From contig JAGQYZ010000289.1 in NCBI GenBank assembly GCA_020435865.1, positions 1,018 through 6,335 of the forward strand: 5,318 nt of DNA, given 5' to 3'. A program made the position numbers and the translations under genes. Source of the DNA: Aequorivita sp. (GTDB lineage Bacteria; Bacteroidota; Bacteroidia; Flavobacteriales; Flavobacteriaceae). Positions 1 through 5,318 of the stretch are shown here, in pieces. The notes beneath the pieces are model-generated. The model had not been told where the DNA came from. It worked only from the letters and a program-made list of their open reading frames with translations, and did not search any database. How positions within the stretch are numbered: the stretch's first letter is position 1; every line of letters begins with the position of its first letter.

Positions 1-417
1 AACAATAAGAATCGTAAAGAGGTAAGGGAAAAACTCTCTGAAAAATTTGGACTTTTAATCCATAAAACCGCTAGTATTTCTTCTTGGTCAGCAATTGGTG
101 ATGGCACTGTGGTTATGGCTAAAGTTGTTATAAACGCTAGTACTAAAATTGGAGAACACTGTATAATAAATTCAGGAGCTGTAGTAGAACATGATTGTAT
201 TGTGGGCGATTTTGCACATATTTCTCCAAATGCCAGTTTGGCGGGTGGAGTTACTGTAGGCGAAGGAACTCAAATTGGTATTGGGGCTTGTGTCTTGCCT
301 GAAATCAGCATTGGCAAATGGGCAACTATTGGCGCTGGGGCGGTAATTATAAGCGATGTACCAGATGGAGCAACTGTCATAGGAAATCCCGGAAGAGTTA
401 TTAAAATTAATAAATAG
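1..417 (+). CDS. PglD/NeuD-like sugar acetyltransferase (5' partial)
   Basis: This is the C-terminal 138 codons of a left-handed beta-helix acyltransferase; the frame is open from base 1 and ends at TAG 415-417. Repeated hexapeptide turns (for example AIGDGTVV, STKIGEHC, CIVGDFAH, VTVGEGTQ, ISIGKWAT) run from about codon 30 to 118. The GNP near the end (codons 128-130) is typical of the family. The EHDC at codons 63-66 places His64 where the catalytic His of Campylobacter PglD lies, and about 74 residues follow it, close to PglD. The opening residues NNKNRKEV resemble the end of the N-terminal Rossmann-like UDP-sugar binding subdomain, so some 60-70 residues are missing upstream. By family, it transfers acetyl from acetyl-CoA to the 4-amino group of a UDP-4-amino-4,6-dideoxy-HexNAc in the cytoplasm. 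The adjacent phosphoglycosyl transferase, aminotransferase and dehydratase genes support that substrate. A generic serine or sialic-acid type O-acetyltransferase is less likely. An internal ATG at 115 would cut into the helix and is not the start. Confidence 0.9.
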   Translation, partial: NNKNRKEVREKLSEKFGLLIHKTASISSWSAIGDGTVVMAKVVINASTKIGEHCIINSGAVVEHDCIVGDFAHISPNASLAGGVTVGEGTQIGIGACVLPEISIGKWATIGAGAVIISDVPDGATVIGNPGRVIKINK

Positions 418-978
418 GTGATAGATTTAAAAAGACTGTTCGATATTGTATTATCTGGCATCGGACTTATATTTCTAGGCTGGTTAATTTTAATTTTAAT
501 TCTTTTGGCCTATTTCGATACCGGTAAAGGCATTTTTCTTCAAAAGAGAATTGGACAATACGGTAAAATTTTTAATATATATAAGATATGTTCCATAAAA
601 ACTGATGGTAAGAATATTTCAAATTACAGTACGTTTATAAGAAAGTCCAAACTCGATGAAATGCCCCAATTGCTCAATGTGTTATTAGGGCAAATGAGTT
701 TTGTTGGTCCGCGTCCAGATATTCCAGGATATTATGATAGATTGGAGGGAGAAGATAGAAAAATATTGGAGTTAAAACCAGGTTTAACAAGTGAGGCTTC
801 CTTAAAATATTTTGATGAGGAATTTATTTTAAAAAACAAAGACAACCCATTGCAATATAATGACACTATAATTTTTCCAGATAAAGTAAAAATGAATTTG
901 GAATATTATTACAACCAATCATATTACCAAGATTTGAGAATAATTTTTAAAACAATATCCAAATTCATTAGAAAATAG
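418..978 (+). CDS. PglC-like phosphoglycosyl transferase (bacterial sugar transferase)
   Basis: This 186-residue protein is a minimal, monotopic phosphoglycosyl transferase. It is expected to move a sugar 1-phosphate from a UDP-sugar to undecaprenyl phosphate at the inner face of the cytoplasmic membrane, the first committed step of glycan assembly. Lys5-Arg6 precede a hydrophobic segment at about residues 9-32. The catalytic Asp80-Glu81 pair sits in SKLDEMPQLLNVL, followed by GQMSFVGPRP at 91-100 and KPGLTS at 120-125. Its size fits the PglC subclass rather than the large WbaP/WcaJ type with extra helices. GTG 418 is the only plausible start: an in-frame TAG sits immediately before it and the first in-frame ATG (661) would remove the membrane anchor and the catalytic Asp. 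Two departures from the family pattern are visible. There is no proline in the hydrophobic segment, where PglC has a Ser-Pro break, and the usual KFRTM-like motif reads KICSI (56-60). The sugar specificity is inferred from its neighbours. Confidence 0.92.
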   Translation: MIDLKRLFDIVLSGIGLIFLGWLILILILLAYFDTGKGIFLQKRIGQYGKIFNIYKICSIKTDGKNISNYSTFIRKSKLDEMPQLLNVLLGQMSFVGPRPDIPGYYDRLEGEDRKILELKPGLTSEASLKYFDEEFILKNKDNPLQYNDTIIFPDKVKMNLEYYYNQSYYQDLRIIFKTISKFIRK

Positions 979-990
979 ATTTAAGAAACA

Positions 991-2130
991 ATGAGTAATT
1001 CAAAAATATACTTATCATCTCCCCACATGGGAGGCGAAGAAAGAAATTTTGTAGACCAAGCCTTTGAAACCAATTGGATAGCTCCTTTAGGCCCCAATGT
1101 TGAAGGGTTTGAAGTGGATTTGGAAAACTATCTTGGAAGCGGAAGCCATGTTGCAGCGCTTAGTTCGGGTACTGCCGCATTGCATTTAGCCTTAATTTTA
1201 TTGGGAGTGGAAAGAGGCGATGAGGTAATCTGTCAAAGCATGACCTTTTCTGCTTCGGCAAATCCTATTGTCTATCAAGGTGCAATACCGGTTTTTGTTG
1301 ACAGTGAACCGAAAACATGGAATATCTGCCCTAATCATTTGGAAATAGCCATTAAAGATCGCATTGCCAAAGGAAAGAAACCGAAGGCAATTATTGCCGT
1401 ACATCTTTACGGTATGCCCTATAATATTGACGAAGTAAAAAAGATTTCAGAAAAATACGAAATCCCCATCGTGGAGGATAGTGCCGAAGCATTGGGAAGC
1501 ACTTACAAAGGAAAAAAATGCGGTACTTTTGGTGATATATCCATCCTTTCTTTTAATGGAAACAAAATTATAACTACCTCTGGAGGCGGAGCTTTGGTTT
1601 CAAGGAATTTAAAACACAAAGAAAAGGCCATATTCTTGGCTACCCAAGCACGTGATTCGGCCCCACATTACCAACATTCAGAAATAGGCTATAATTATAG
1701 GCTTAGCAATATTTCAGCAGGTATAGGCCGTGGGCAAATGGAAGTTTTGGACAAACACGTTGGTTTGCGAAGAAAAATGAATGCATTTTACCACAATATT
1801 TTTAGGAACAAGGAAGGGGTCAAGATATTTTCAGAACCCAATTCTGATTATTATTCAAACCATTGGTTGTCTTGTATCCTTGTTGATAAAAGTATTTGTG
1901 GTTTTTCATCTGAGGAAATCAGGTTGGCACTGGCCACGAATAATGTTGAATCACGGCCTTTGTGGAAGCCAATGCACCTACAACCTGTTTTTAAAAATGC
2001 AGCCTATTATGGCTCAACTATTTCAGCAAAACTTTTTGAAATAGGCCTTTGTTTGCCTTCAGGTTCAAACTTAAAAGATGAAGAAAAAGTTAAGATTAAC
2101 GATGTTTTGATGCATTTCATCGATATTTAA
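991..2130 (+). CDS. PglE-like DegT/DnrJ/EryC1/StrS aminotransferase
   Basis: This 379-residue protein is a PLP-dependent sugar aminotransferase of normal family length. It is expected to transfer an amino group, usually from glutamate, to C4 of a UDP-4-keto-6-deoxy-HexNAc in the cytoplasm. SSGTAALHLAL (58-68) matches the phosphate-binding loop. Asp163 in VEDSAEALGS is the likely partner of the PLP ring nitrogen. Lys192 in FNGNKIITTSGGGAL is the Schiff-base lysine. GYNYRLSNISAGIGRGQ (233-249), ESRPLWKPMHLQPVF (320-334) and GLCLPSGSNL (352-361) are further family blocks. The ATG at 991 gives the usual N-terminus (IYLSSPHMGGEE) and follows the previous stop by 12 bases with an A-rich leader, which suits Bacteroidota translation. 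All key residues are present. The FNGNKIITTSGGG block closely resembles PglE, the UDP-bacillosamine-forming enzyme. Gluco versus galacto product stereochemistry (PglE-like versus WcfR-like) cannot be decided by eye. Confidence 0.93.
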   Translation: MSNSKIYLSSPHMGGEERNFVDQAFETNWIAPLGPNVEGFEVDLENYLGSGSHVAALSSGTAALHLALILLGVERGDEVICQSMTFSASANPIVYQGAIPVFVDSEPKTWNICPNHLEIAIKDRIAKGKKPKAIIAVHLYGMPYNIDEVKKISEKYEIPIVEDSAEALGSTYKGKKCGTFGDISILSFNGNKIITTSGGGALVSRNLKHKEKAIFLATQARDSAPHYQHSEIGYNYRLSNISAGIGRGQMEVLDKHVGLRRKMNAFYHNIFRNKEGVKIFSEPNSDYYSNHWLSCILVDKSICGFSSEEIRLALATNNVESRPLWKPMHLQPVFKNAAYYGSTISAKLFEIGLCLPSGSNLKDEEKVKINDVLMHFIDI

Positions 2131-2140
2131 GCTATATTAG
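2107..2140 (+). promoter_or_regulatory. weak candidate promoter before the dehydratase gene
   Basis: TATATTAG at 2133-2140 differs by one base from the Bacteroidota -7 consensus TAnnTTTG. A TTG at 2107-2109, inside the end of the aminotransferase gene, lies 23 bases upstream, at the edge of the usual -33 spacing. This could give the dehydratase gene its own transcript. The mismatch and AT-rich background make it tentative; simple operon read-through is equally possible. Confidence 0.25.
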
Positions 2141-2198
2141 CAGCCCCAAATCGTATGAAATAGTGTATAAGAAATATCCCATTTTAGCGAAAATAAAG

Positions 2199-4124
2199 AT
2201 GCGTACCAAAAAAATGACCTTTTTAAATCAGCGGTTTTTGCCCCGTTGGGCTGTCTTTTTACTGGATATTTTTATCTGTGTTTTTTCATTTTTAACGATG
2301 CTTTTCATCTTGGATGTTACTCCTCTGAAGTTCCATTCTGTCTGGGCAACTTCAGGAAGAGGGCTTTTTCTTATTTCGGTAAACGTTCTTTTCTTTTATT
2401 TATTTAAGACTTATGCGGGAATTGTTCGCCATTCCACCTTTACTGATATTTTTAAAGTTGCGTCTGCTTCCTTTTTTACTGCATTGGTCGCAATTTTGTT
2501 CAATTATACCTATTTCATTTTTACGGACCAAAAAATATTCTTGACTACAGGCATTTTGCTTTATATGTTCTTTTCGTTCACATTAATGCTGTTTTTTAGG
2601 ATTGCAGTGAAAGAAGCATATCAATATTTAAAGGCTTTAACCACAGGAAAACTTAAGAAAAGAGTAGTAATACTTGGGATGGACGATAAAACGATATCCT
2701 TGGGTAAAGCGCTTACCACTGAATCCAACCTTCCCTATAAGCTTGTTGGTTTCATTACTGAAAATCAAATTAATAAAAATTTAAAAATCCTAAATAGGCC
2801 TGTATTTTCAGTACCAATTACGAGTACTTCCAACGATTTCACAGAACTTTTAGTACAATACAATTTGGATGGAGTTTTGATAGTGAGTGAATCGCTTAGC
2901 ATTAAAGATAAAAATCAAATAGTAGAAGCCTGCTTGGCCAATAAAGTTGAAATTTTTAATGTGCCACTTGTGGAGCACTGGAATAGGAAGGAAGACATCC
3001 AAACACAAATAAAACCAATCCAGATAGAAGATTTGCTTGAGCGCACCCCAATTGCAATGGATGTTGAACTCATCAAAAGTGATTTGCGCGGAAAAACCAT
3101 ATTGGTTACTGGTGGTGCCGGTTCAATTGGTAGTGAAATTGTAAGACAGTTGGCGGTTTTTAACCCAAAAAAGATTGTAATCCTGGACAATGCAGAATCT
3201 GCTTTGCATGAGATGGAGCTTTATATGGATAAGAACCACAATGATCTGAACTATACTATAATGTTGGCAGACATCAGAAACCAAGAACGGATGGAAATGC
3301 TATTTGCAAAATATAAATTCGATATGGTTTATCATGCTGCTGCATATAAACACGTCCCATTGATTGAAAAAAATCCGCATGAAGCGGTATATGTAAATAT
3401 TGGCGGAACCATAAACCTAGCAAATCTTTCTGTAAAATACAATATTGAAAAGTTTGTAATGGTATCTACTGATAAGGCCGTTAACCCAACCAATGTGATG
3501 GGTGCCTCAAAACGGGCAGCGGAAATGTATGTGCAATCATTGCAAGAACATATAATCACTAATACCCGTTTCATAACCACCCGTTTCGGAAATGTTTTGG
3601 GCTCCAACGGTTCTGTAATTCCTTATTTCAGAAAACAAATTGCCGCCGGAGGCCCGGTAACGGTAACACACAAAGATATTATTAGATATTTTATGACCAT
3701 AAGCGAAGCCTGCCAGTTGGTTCTACAAGCGGGCACTATGGGCAAGGGAGGTGAAATTTTTGTATTCGATATGGGCAAACCAATCAAAATTCTTGATATG
3801 GCTGAACGAATGATTCGCCTTTCTGGCCTTAAGCCTTATGAAGATATTGATATAGAAATTACAGGACTTAGACCTGGTGAAAAACTATATGAAGAGTTGT
3901 TAAATGATACTTCAACTTCAATGCCAACCTACCATCCAAAAATTATGGTATCAAAAGTTCCGACCGTTGATTATAGTGAAATATCCTTCAAAATACAAGA
4001 AATAGTTGCTATTTCGGAATACGGAAAAGGAAAAGAAATTGTCAAAAAGTTAAAAGAACTTATCCCCGAATTTTTGAGTAAAAATTCAGAATATGAAATC
4101 TTGGACTTGCAAAAGCATTTGTAA
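2199..4124 (+). CDS. PglF/CapD/WbpM-like membrane nucleotide-sugar 4,6-dehydratase
   Basis: This 641-residue protein (653 if read from GTG 2163) is a large membrane-bound SDR dehydratase, by family converting UDP-GlcNAc to the UDP-4-keto-6-deoxy sugar. Four hydrophobic helices lie at about residues 17-38, 55-69, 85-108 and 113-137. A first Rossmann-like domain begins at RVVILGMDD (155) and the catalytic SDR domain at about 299. GGAGSIG (305-311) is the NAD(P) motif. HAAAYKHVPL (379-388), STDKAVNPTNVMGASKR (423-439) and RFGNVLGSNGSVIPYFRKQ (462-480) are diagnostic. Met434-x-x-x-Lys438 replaces the usual YxxxK, as in PglF and WbpM, with Thr424-Asp425-Lys426 as likely catalytic residues. ATG 2199 is chosen because the leader before it is A-rich and the family usually has a short N-terminus before the first helix. 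GTG 2163 and ATG 2214 are the alternatives. It supplies the substrate of the upstream aminotransferase. A 4,6-dehydratase is more likely than a 4-epimerase. Confidence 0.93.
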   Translation: MRTKKMTFLNQRFLPRWAVFLLDIFICVFSFLTMLFILDVTPLKFHSVWATSGRGLFLISVNVLFFYLFKTYAGIVRHSTFTDIFKVASASFFTALVAILFNYTYFIFTDQKIFLTTGILLYMFFSFTLMLFFRIAVKEAYQYLKALTTGKLKKRVVILGMDDKTISLGKALTTESNLPYKLVGFITENQINKNLKILNRPVFSVPITSTSNDFTELLVQYNLDGVLIVSESLSIKDKNQIVEACLANKVEIFNVPLVEHWNRKEDIQTQIKPIQIEDLLERTPIAMDVELIKSDLRGKTILVTGGAGSIGSEIVRQLAVFNPKKIVILDNAESALHEMELYMDKNHNDLNYTIMLADIRNQERMEMLFAKYKFDMVYHAAAYKHVPLIEKNPHEAVYVNIGGTINLANLSVKYNIEKFVMVSTDKAVNPTNVMGASKRAAEMYVQSLQEHIITNTRFITTRFGNVLGSNGSVIPYFRKQIAAGGPVTVTHKDIIRYFMTISEACQLVLQAGTMGKGGEIFVFDMGKPIKILDMAERMIRLSGLKPYEDIDIEITGLRPGEKLYEELLNDTSTSMPTYHPKIMVSKVPTVDYSEISFKIQEIVAISEYGKGKEIVKKLKELIPEFLSKNSEYEILDLQKHL

Positions 4125-4176
4125 GATATATTTATTCCGCAGAGATACTCATAAAAAACACCCACTATATTTTGTG

Positions 4177-4198
4177 AAGGCCTTATATTTGTAGCCTT
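4177..4198 (+). promoter_or_regulatory. candidate Bacteroidota promoter for the export genes
   Basis: TATATTTG at 4184-4191 is an exact match to the Bacteroidota -7 element TAnnTTTG and stands 20 bases before the export-gene ATG. A start of transcription just downstream would give a very short leader rich in A (the run at 4199-4205). No TTG lies 17-23 bases upstream, so the -33 element is poor or absent. The box overlaps the palindrome AAGGCCTT (4177-4184), and GCCTTA occurs at both 4180-4185 and 4194-4199. These repeats could mark a regulator site or be chance. The 87-base gap at 4125-4211 is the longest non-coding stretch in the window, and no hairpin terminator is visible in it. Confidence 0.5.
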
Positions 4199-4211
4199 AA
4201 AAAAAGACGTA

Positions 4212-4967
4212 ATGAATAAAATTGCAATACTCCTTTTAATTAGTATAAGCCTGTTTTCCTGTGCTACCAAAAAGGAGATACTTTATTTTCAGGATGCTGA
4301 AAACCTAAATTTAGAAGAAATAAAAACCTCTTTTGAACCCATCATTGAGCCCAACGATATACTTTACATCACTGTTTCATCCATAGATGAAGAAGTTGTA
4401 AAACCATTCAAGCGTACCATTGGTACCGAAGGTTCTCCCGTAACAAACAATATCCAATTGCAAGGGTATCTTGTAGATTCTGAAGGAAATATACGGTTTC
4501 CCGTACTGGGAACATTGGGCGTAATGGGCAAAACACGAGGCACGGTTGAGCAGGAACTGAAAACGAAACTCTCAGAATATATTACCGATGTCGTTGTCGA
4601 TGTACGAATCATTAATTTTAAAGTAACCGTTATTGGCGAAGTAAAAGCACCTGGTGTTTTCAGAATTCAGGATGAGCGCATAACCTTGCCTGAAGCCATA
4701 GCACTGGCAGGAGATTTTTCTGAAGATGGTAAAAGAATGGACGTAACTGTAATTCGGGAAGAAGATGGAGTTCGTAAAGTTTCTAAAATTGATTATACAA
4801 GCTCACAACTTTTTTCTTCACCTTTTTATTTTTTAAAGCAAAATGATATTGTATATGTAGAGCCCACATTAAAAGGAGTACGGAAATCTGGTTTTATTCC
4901 CGATGTCCCGGCATTGTTGTCGCTCGTTACAGTTGTACTTAGCACAGTCATACTTTTAACCCGTTAA
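4212..4967 (+). CDS. Wza-like polysaccharide export lipoprotein
   Basis: This 251-residue protein is an outer-membrane polysaccharide export protein, expected to form the channel through which a capsule or exopolysaccharide leaves the cell. A lipoprotein signal peptide is clear: a Lys near the start, a hydrophobic stretch, and the lipobox LFSC with Cys17 as the lipidated residue. The Poly_export domain covers about 43-135, beginning EPNDILYITVSS and including GNIRFPVLGTLGVMG (92-106). One SLBB domain follows from VTVIGEVKAPGVFRI (138-152) to about 190, and the LKQNDIVYVEP block lies at 208-218. A C-terminal hydrophobic helix at about 233-250 ends in one Arg. Escherichia coli Wza is longer, with more SLBB-type repeats, so this is the short single-SLBB form. 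The ATG at 4212 gives the complete signal peptide. The next gene starts one base after its stop, which implies joint expression with the co-polymerase. Confidence 0.93.
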   Translation: MNKIAILLLISISLFSCATKKEILYFQDAENLNLEEIKTSFEPIIEPNDILYITVSSIDEEVVKPFKRTIGTEGSPVTNNIQLQGYLVDSEGNIRFPVLGTLGVMGKTRGTVEQELKTKLSEYITDVVVDVRIINFKVTVIGEVKAPGVFRIQDERITLPEAIALAGDFSEDGKRMDVTVIREEDGVRKVSKIDYTSSQLFSSPFYFLKQNDIVYVEPTLKGVRKSGFIPDVPALLSLVTVVLSTVILLTR

Positions 4968-4968
4968 T

Positions 4969-5318
4969 ATGTCGCCCGATATTATGGAGGAAAAACGCAA
5001 CAAACAAGAAATTAAGGAATTGCCACTTCGCGAAATAATTGAACAATATACCCACTATTGGTATCTTTTTGTTTTGAGCGCCATTGCAGCTCTAATATTA
5101 GCTTTCATTTATTTACGATACACTACAGCGCTATATCAAACTCGCGCAACTATAATTATTAAAGATGAAAAAAGCGCCAGCAGTCCAATGGAAATGGCTG
5201 CTTTTTCACAATTTGGAAGCTTCCTATCGCGTTTCAACACCAGCAAGATAGACAATGAATTGGCTATCTTCAATTCCAAACGTATCATTTCAAAAACTGT
5301 TGAGGAGCTTGGGCTGAA
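4969..5318 (+). CDS. Wzc/Wzz-like polysaccharide co-polymerase (3' partial)
   Basis: The frame from ATG 4969 stays open for 116 codons to the window end. The N-terminus is charged, with LREIIEQYTHYW (20-31) leading into a transmembrane helix at about 31-49. YTTALYQTRATIIIKDEKSA (51-70) and the NELAIFNSKRIISKTVEELGL stretch (96-116) then match the periplasmic Wzz domain of Bacteroidota chain-length determinant proteins. In this lineage such proteins usually carry a second helix and a C-terminal tyrosine autokinase, but neither is inside the window, so kinase activity is inferred only. It would work at the inner membrane with the export lipoprotein just upstream, from which it is separated by one base. 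ATG 4984 (residue 6) is an alternative start; 4969 is preferred because the bases before it are A/T-rich while those before 4984 are GC-rich. Confidence 0.88.
   Translation, partial: MSPDIMEEKRNKQEIKELPLREIIEQYTHYWYLFVLSAIAALILAFIYLRYTTALYQTRATIIIKDEKSASSPMEMAAFSQFGSFLSRFNTSKIDNELAIFNSKRIISKTVEELGL

Noticed and set aside
391..397. GGAAGAG as a Shine-Dalgarno site for GTG 418
   Set aside because: It is about 20 bases from the start, too far for a usual site, and it lies in coding sequence of the acetyltransferase; Bacteroidota rarely depend on such sites.
976..983. TAGATTTA, near match to a -7 box before the aminotransferase
   Set aside because: The last consensus G is missing, it overlaps the preceding stop codon, and the gap is only 12 bases, so operon read-through explains expression.
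1781..2044. Open frame of 87 codons on the + strand inside the aminotransferase gene
   Set aside because: It overlaps the well-supported aminotransferase in another frame, and its translation has low complexity with no recognisable motif.
2915..3190. Minus-strand open frame of 91 codons, with similar ones at 3332-3607 and 3971-4270
   Set aside because: All lie opposite conserved parts of the dehydratase or export genes, and the translations look like antisense shadows with no family motif.
4166..4174. TATATTTTG as a second -7 box before the export gene
   Set aside because: The spacing has one base too many for TAnnTTTG, and the exact match at 4184-4191 is better placed.
4125..4175. Terminator after the dehydratase gene
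   Set aside because: No stem followed by a T run can be found; the region is only AT-rich.

Overview
The window lies inside a cell-surface polysaccharide (capsule, exopolysaccharide or O-antigen type) biosynthesis locus, with every gene on the + strand. It most likely comes from a member of Bacteroidota, probably a marine-type Flavobacteriia. The reasons are low GC, A-rich leaders instead of Shine-Dalgarno sites, a TATATTTG promoter -7 box matching the Bacteroidota TAnnTTTG consensus, and the family flavour of the export lipoprotein and co-polymerase. The organism call is inference from these features, since no rRNA or other marker gene is present.

Layout. Positions 1-417 hold the 3' part of a PglD/NeuD-type left-handed beta-helix sugar O/N-acyltransferase; its 5' end is outside the window. 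Positions 418-978 hold a small PglC-type phosphoglycosyl transferase whose GTG start directly follows the acetyltransferase TAG, in the same frame. Positions 991-2130 hold a PglE-type DegT/DnrJ/EryC1/StrS aminotransferase. Positions 2199-4124 (longest reading from 2163) hold a PglF/CapD/WbpM-type membrane-bound nucleotide-sugar 4,6-dehydratase. After an 87-base gap with a promoter-like box, positions 4212-4967 hold a Wza-like outer-membrane export lipoprotein. From 4969 to the window end is the start of a Wzc/Wzz-type polysaccharide co-polymerase. No intergenic gap exceeds 90 bases.

How the genes work together. The first four products form a coherent route of the bacillosamine type. The dehydratase makes a UDP-4-keto-6-deoxy-HexNAc, the aminotransferase adds a 4-amino group, the acetyltransferase acetylates it, and the phosphoglycosyl transferase loads the sugar phosphate on undecaprenyl phosphate to start a glycan. 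The two downstream genes encode the export side: an outer-membrane channel lipoprotein and an inner-membrane chain-length/co-polymerase partner. The stereochemistry of the sugar and the identity of the final glycan cannot be read from the sequence.

I see no mobile element, CRISPR array, RNA gene or clear terminator. The window is best described as a known type of locus with a few unusual details: the in-frame TAG/GTG junction, a proline-free membrane helix in the phosphoglycosyl transferase, and an ambiguous dehydratase start. I do not think it contains an undescribed system.
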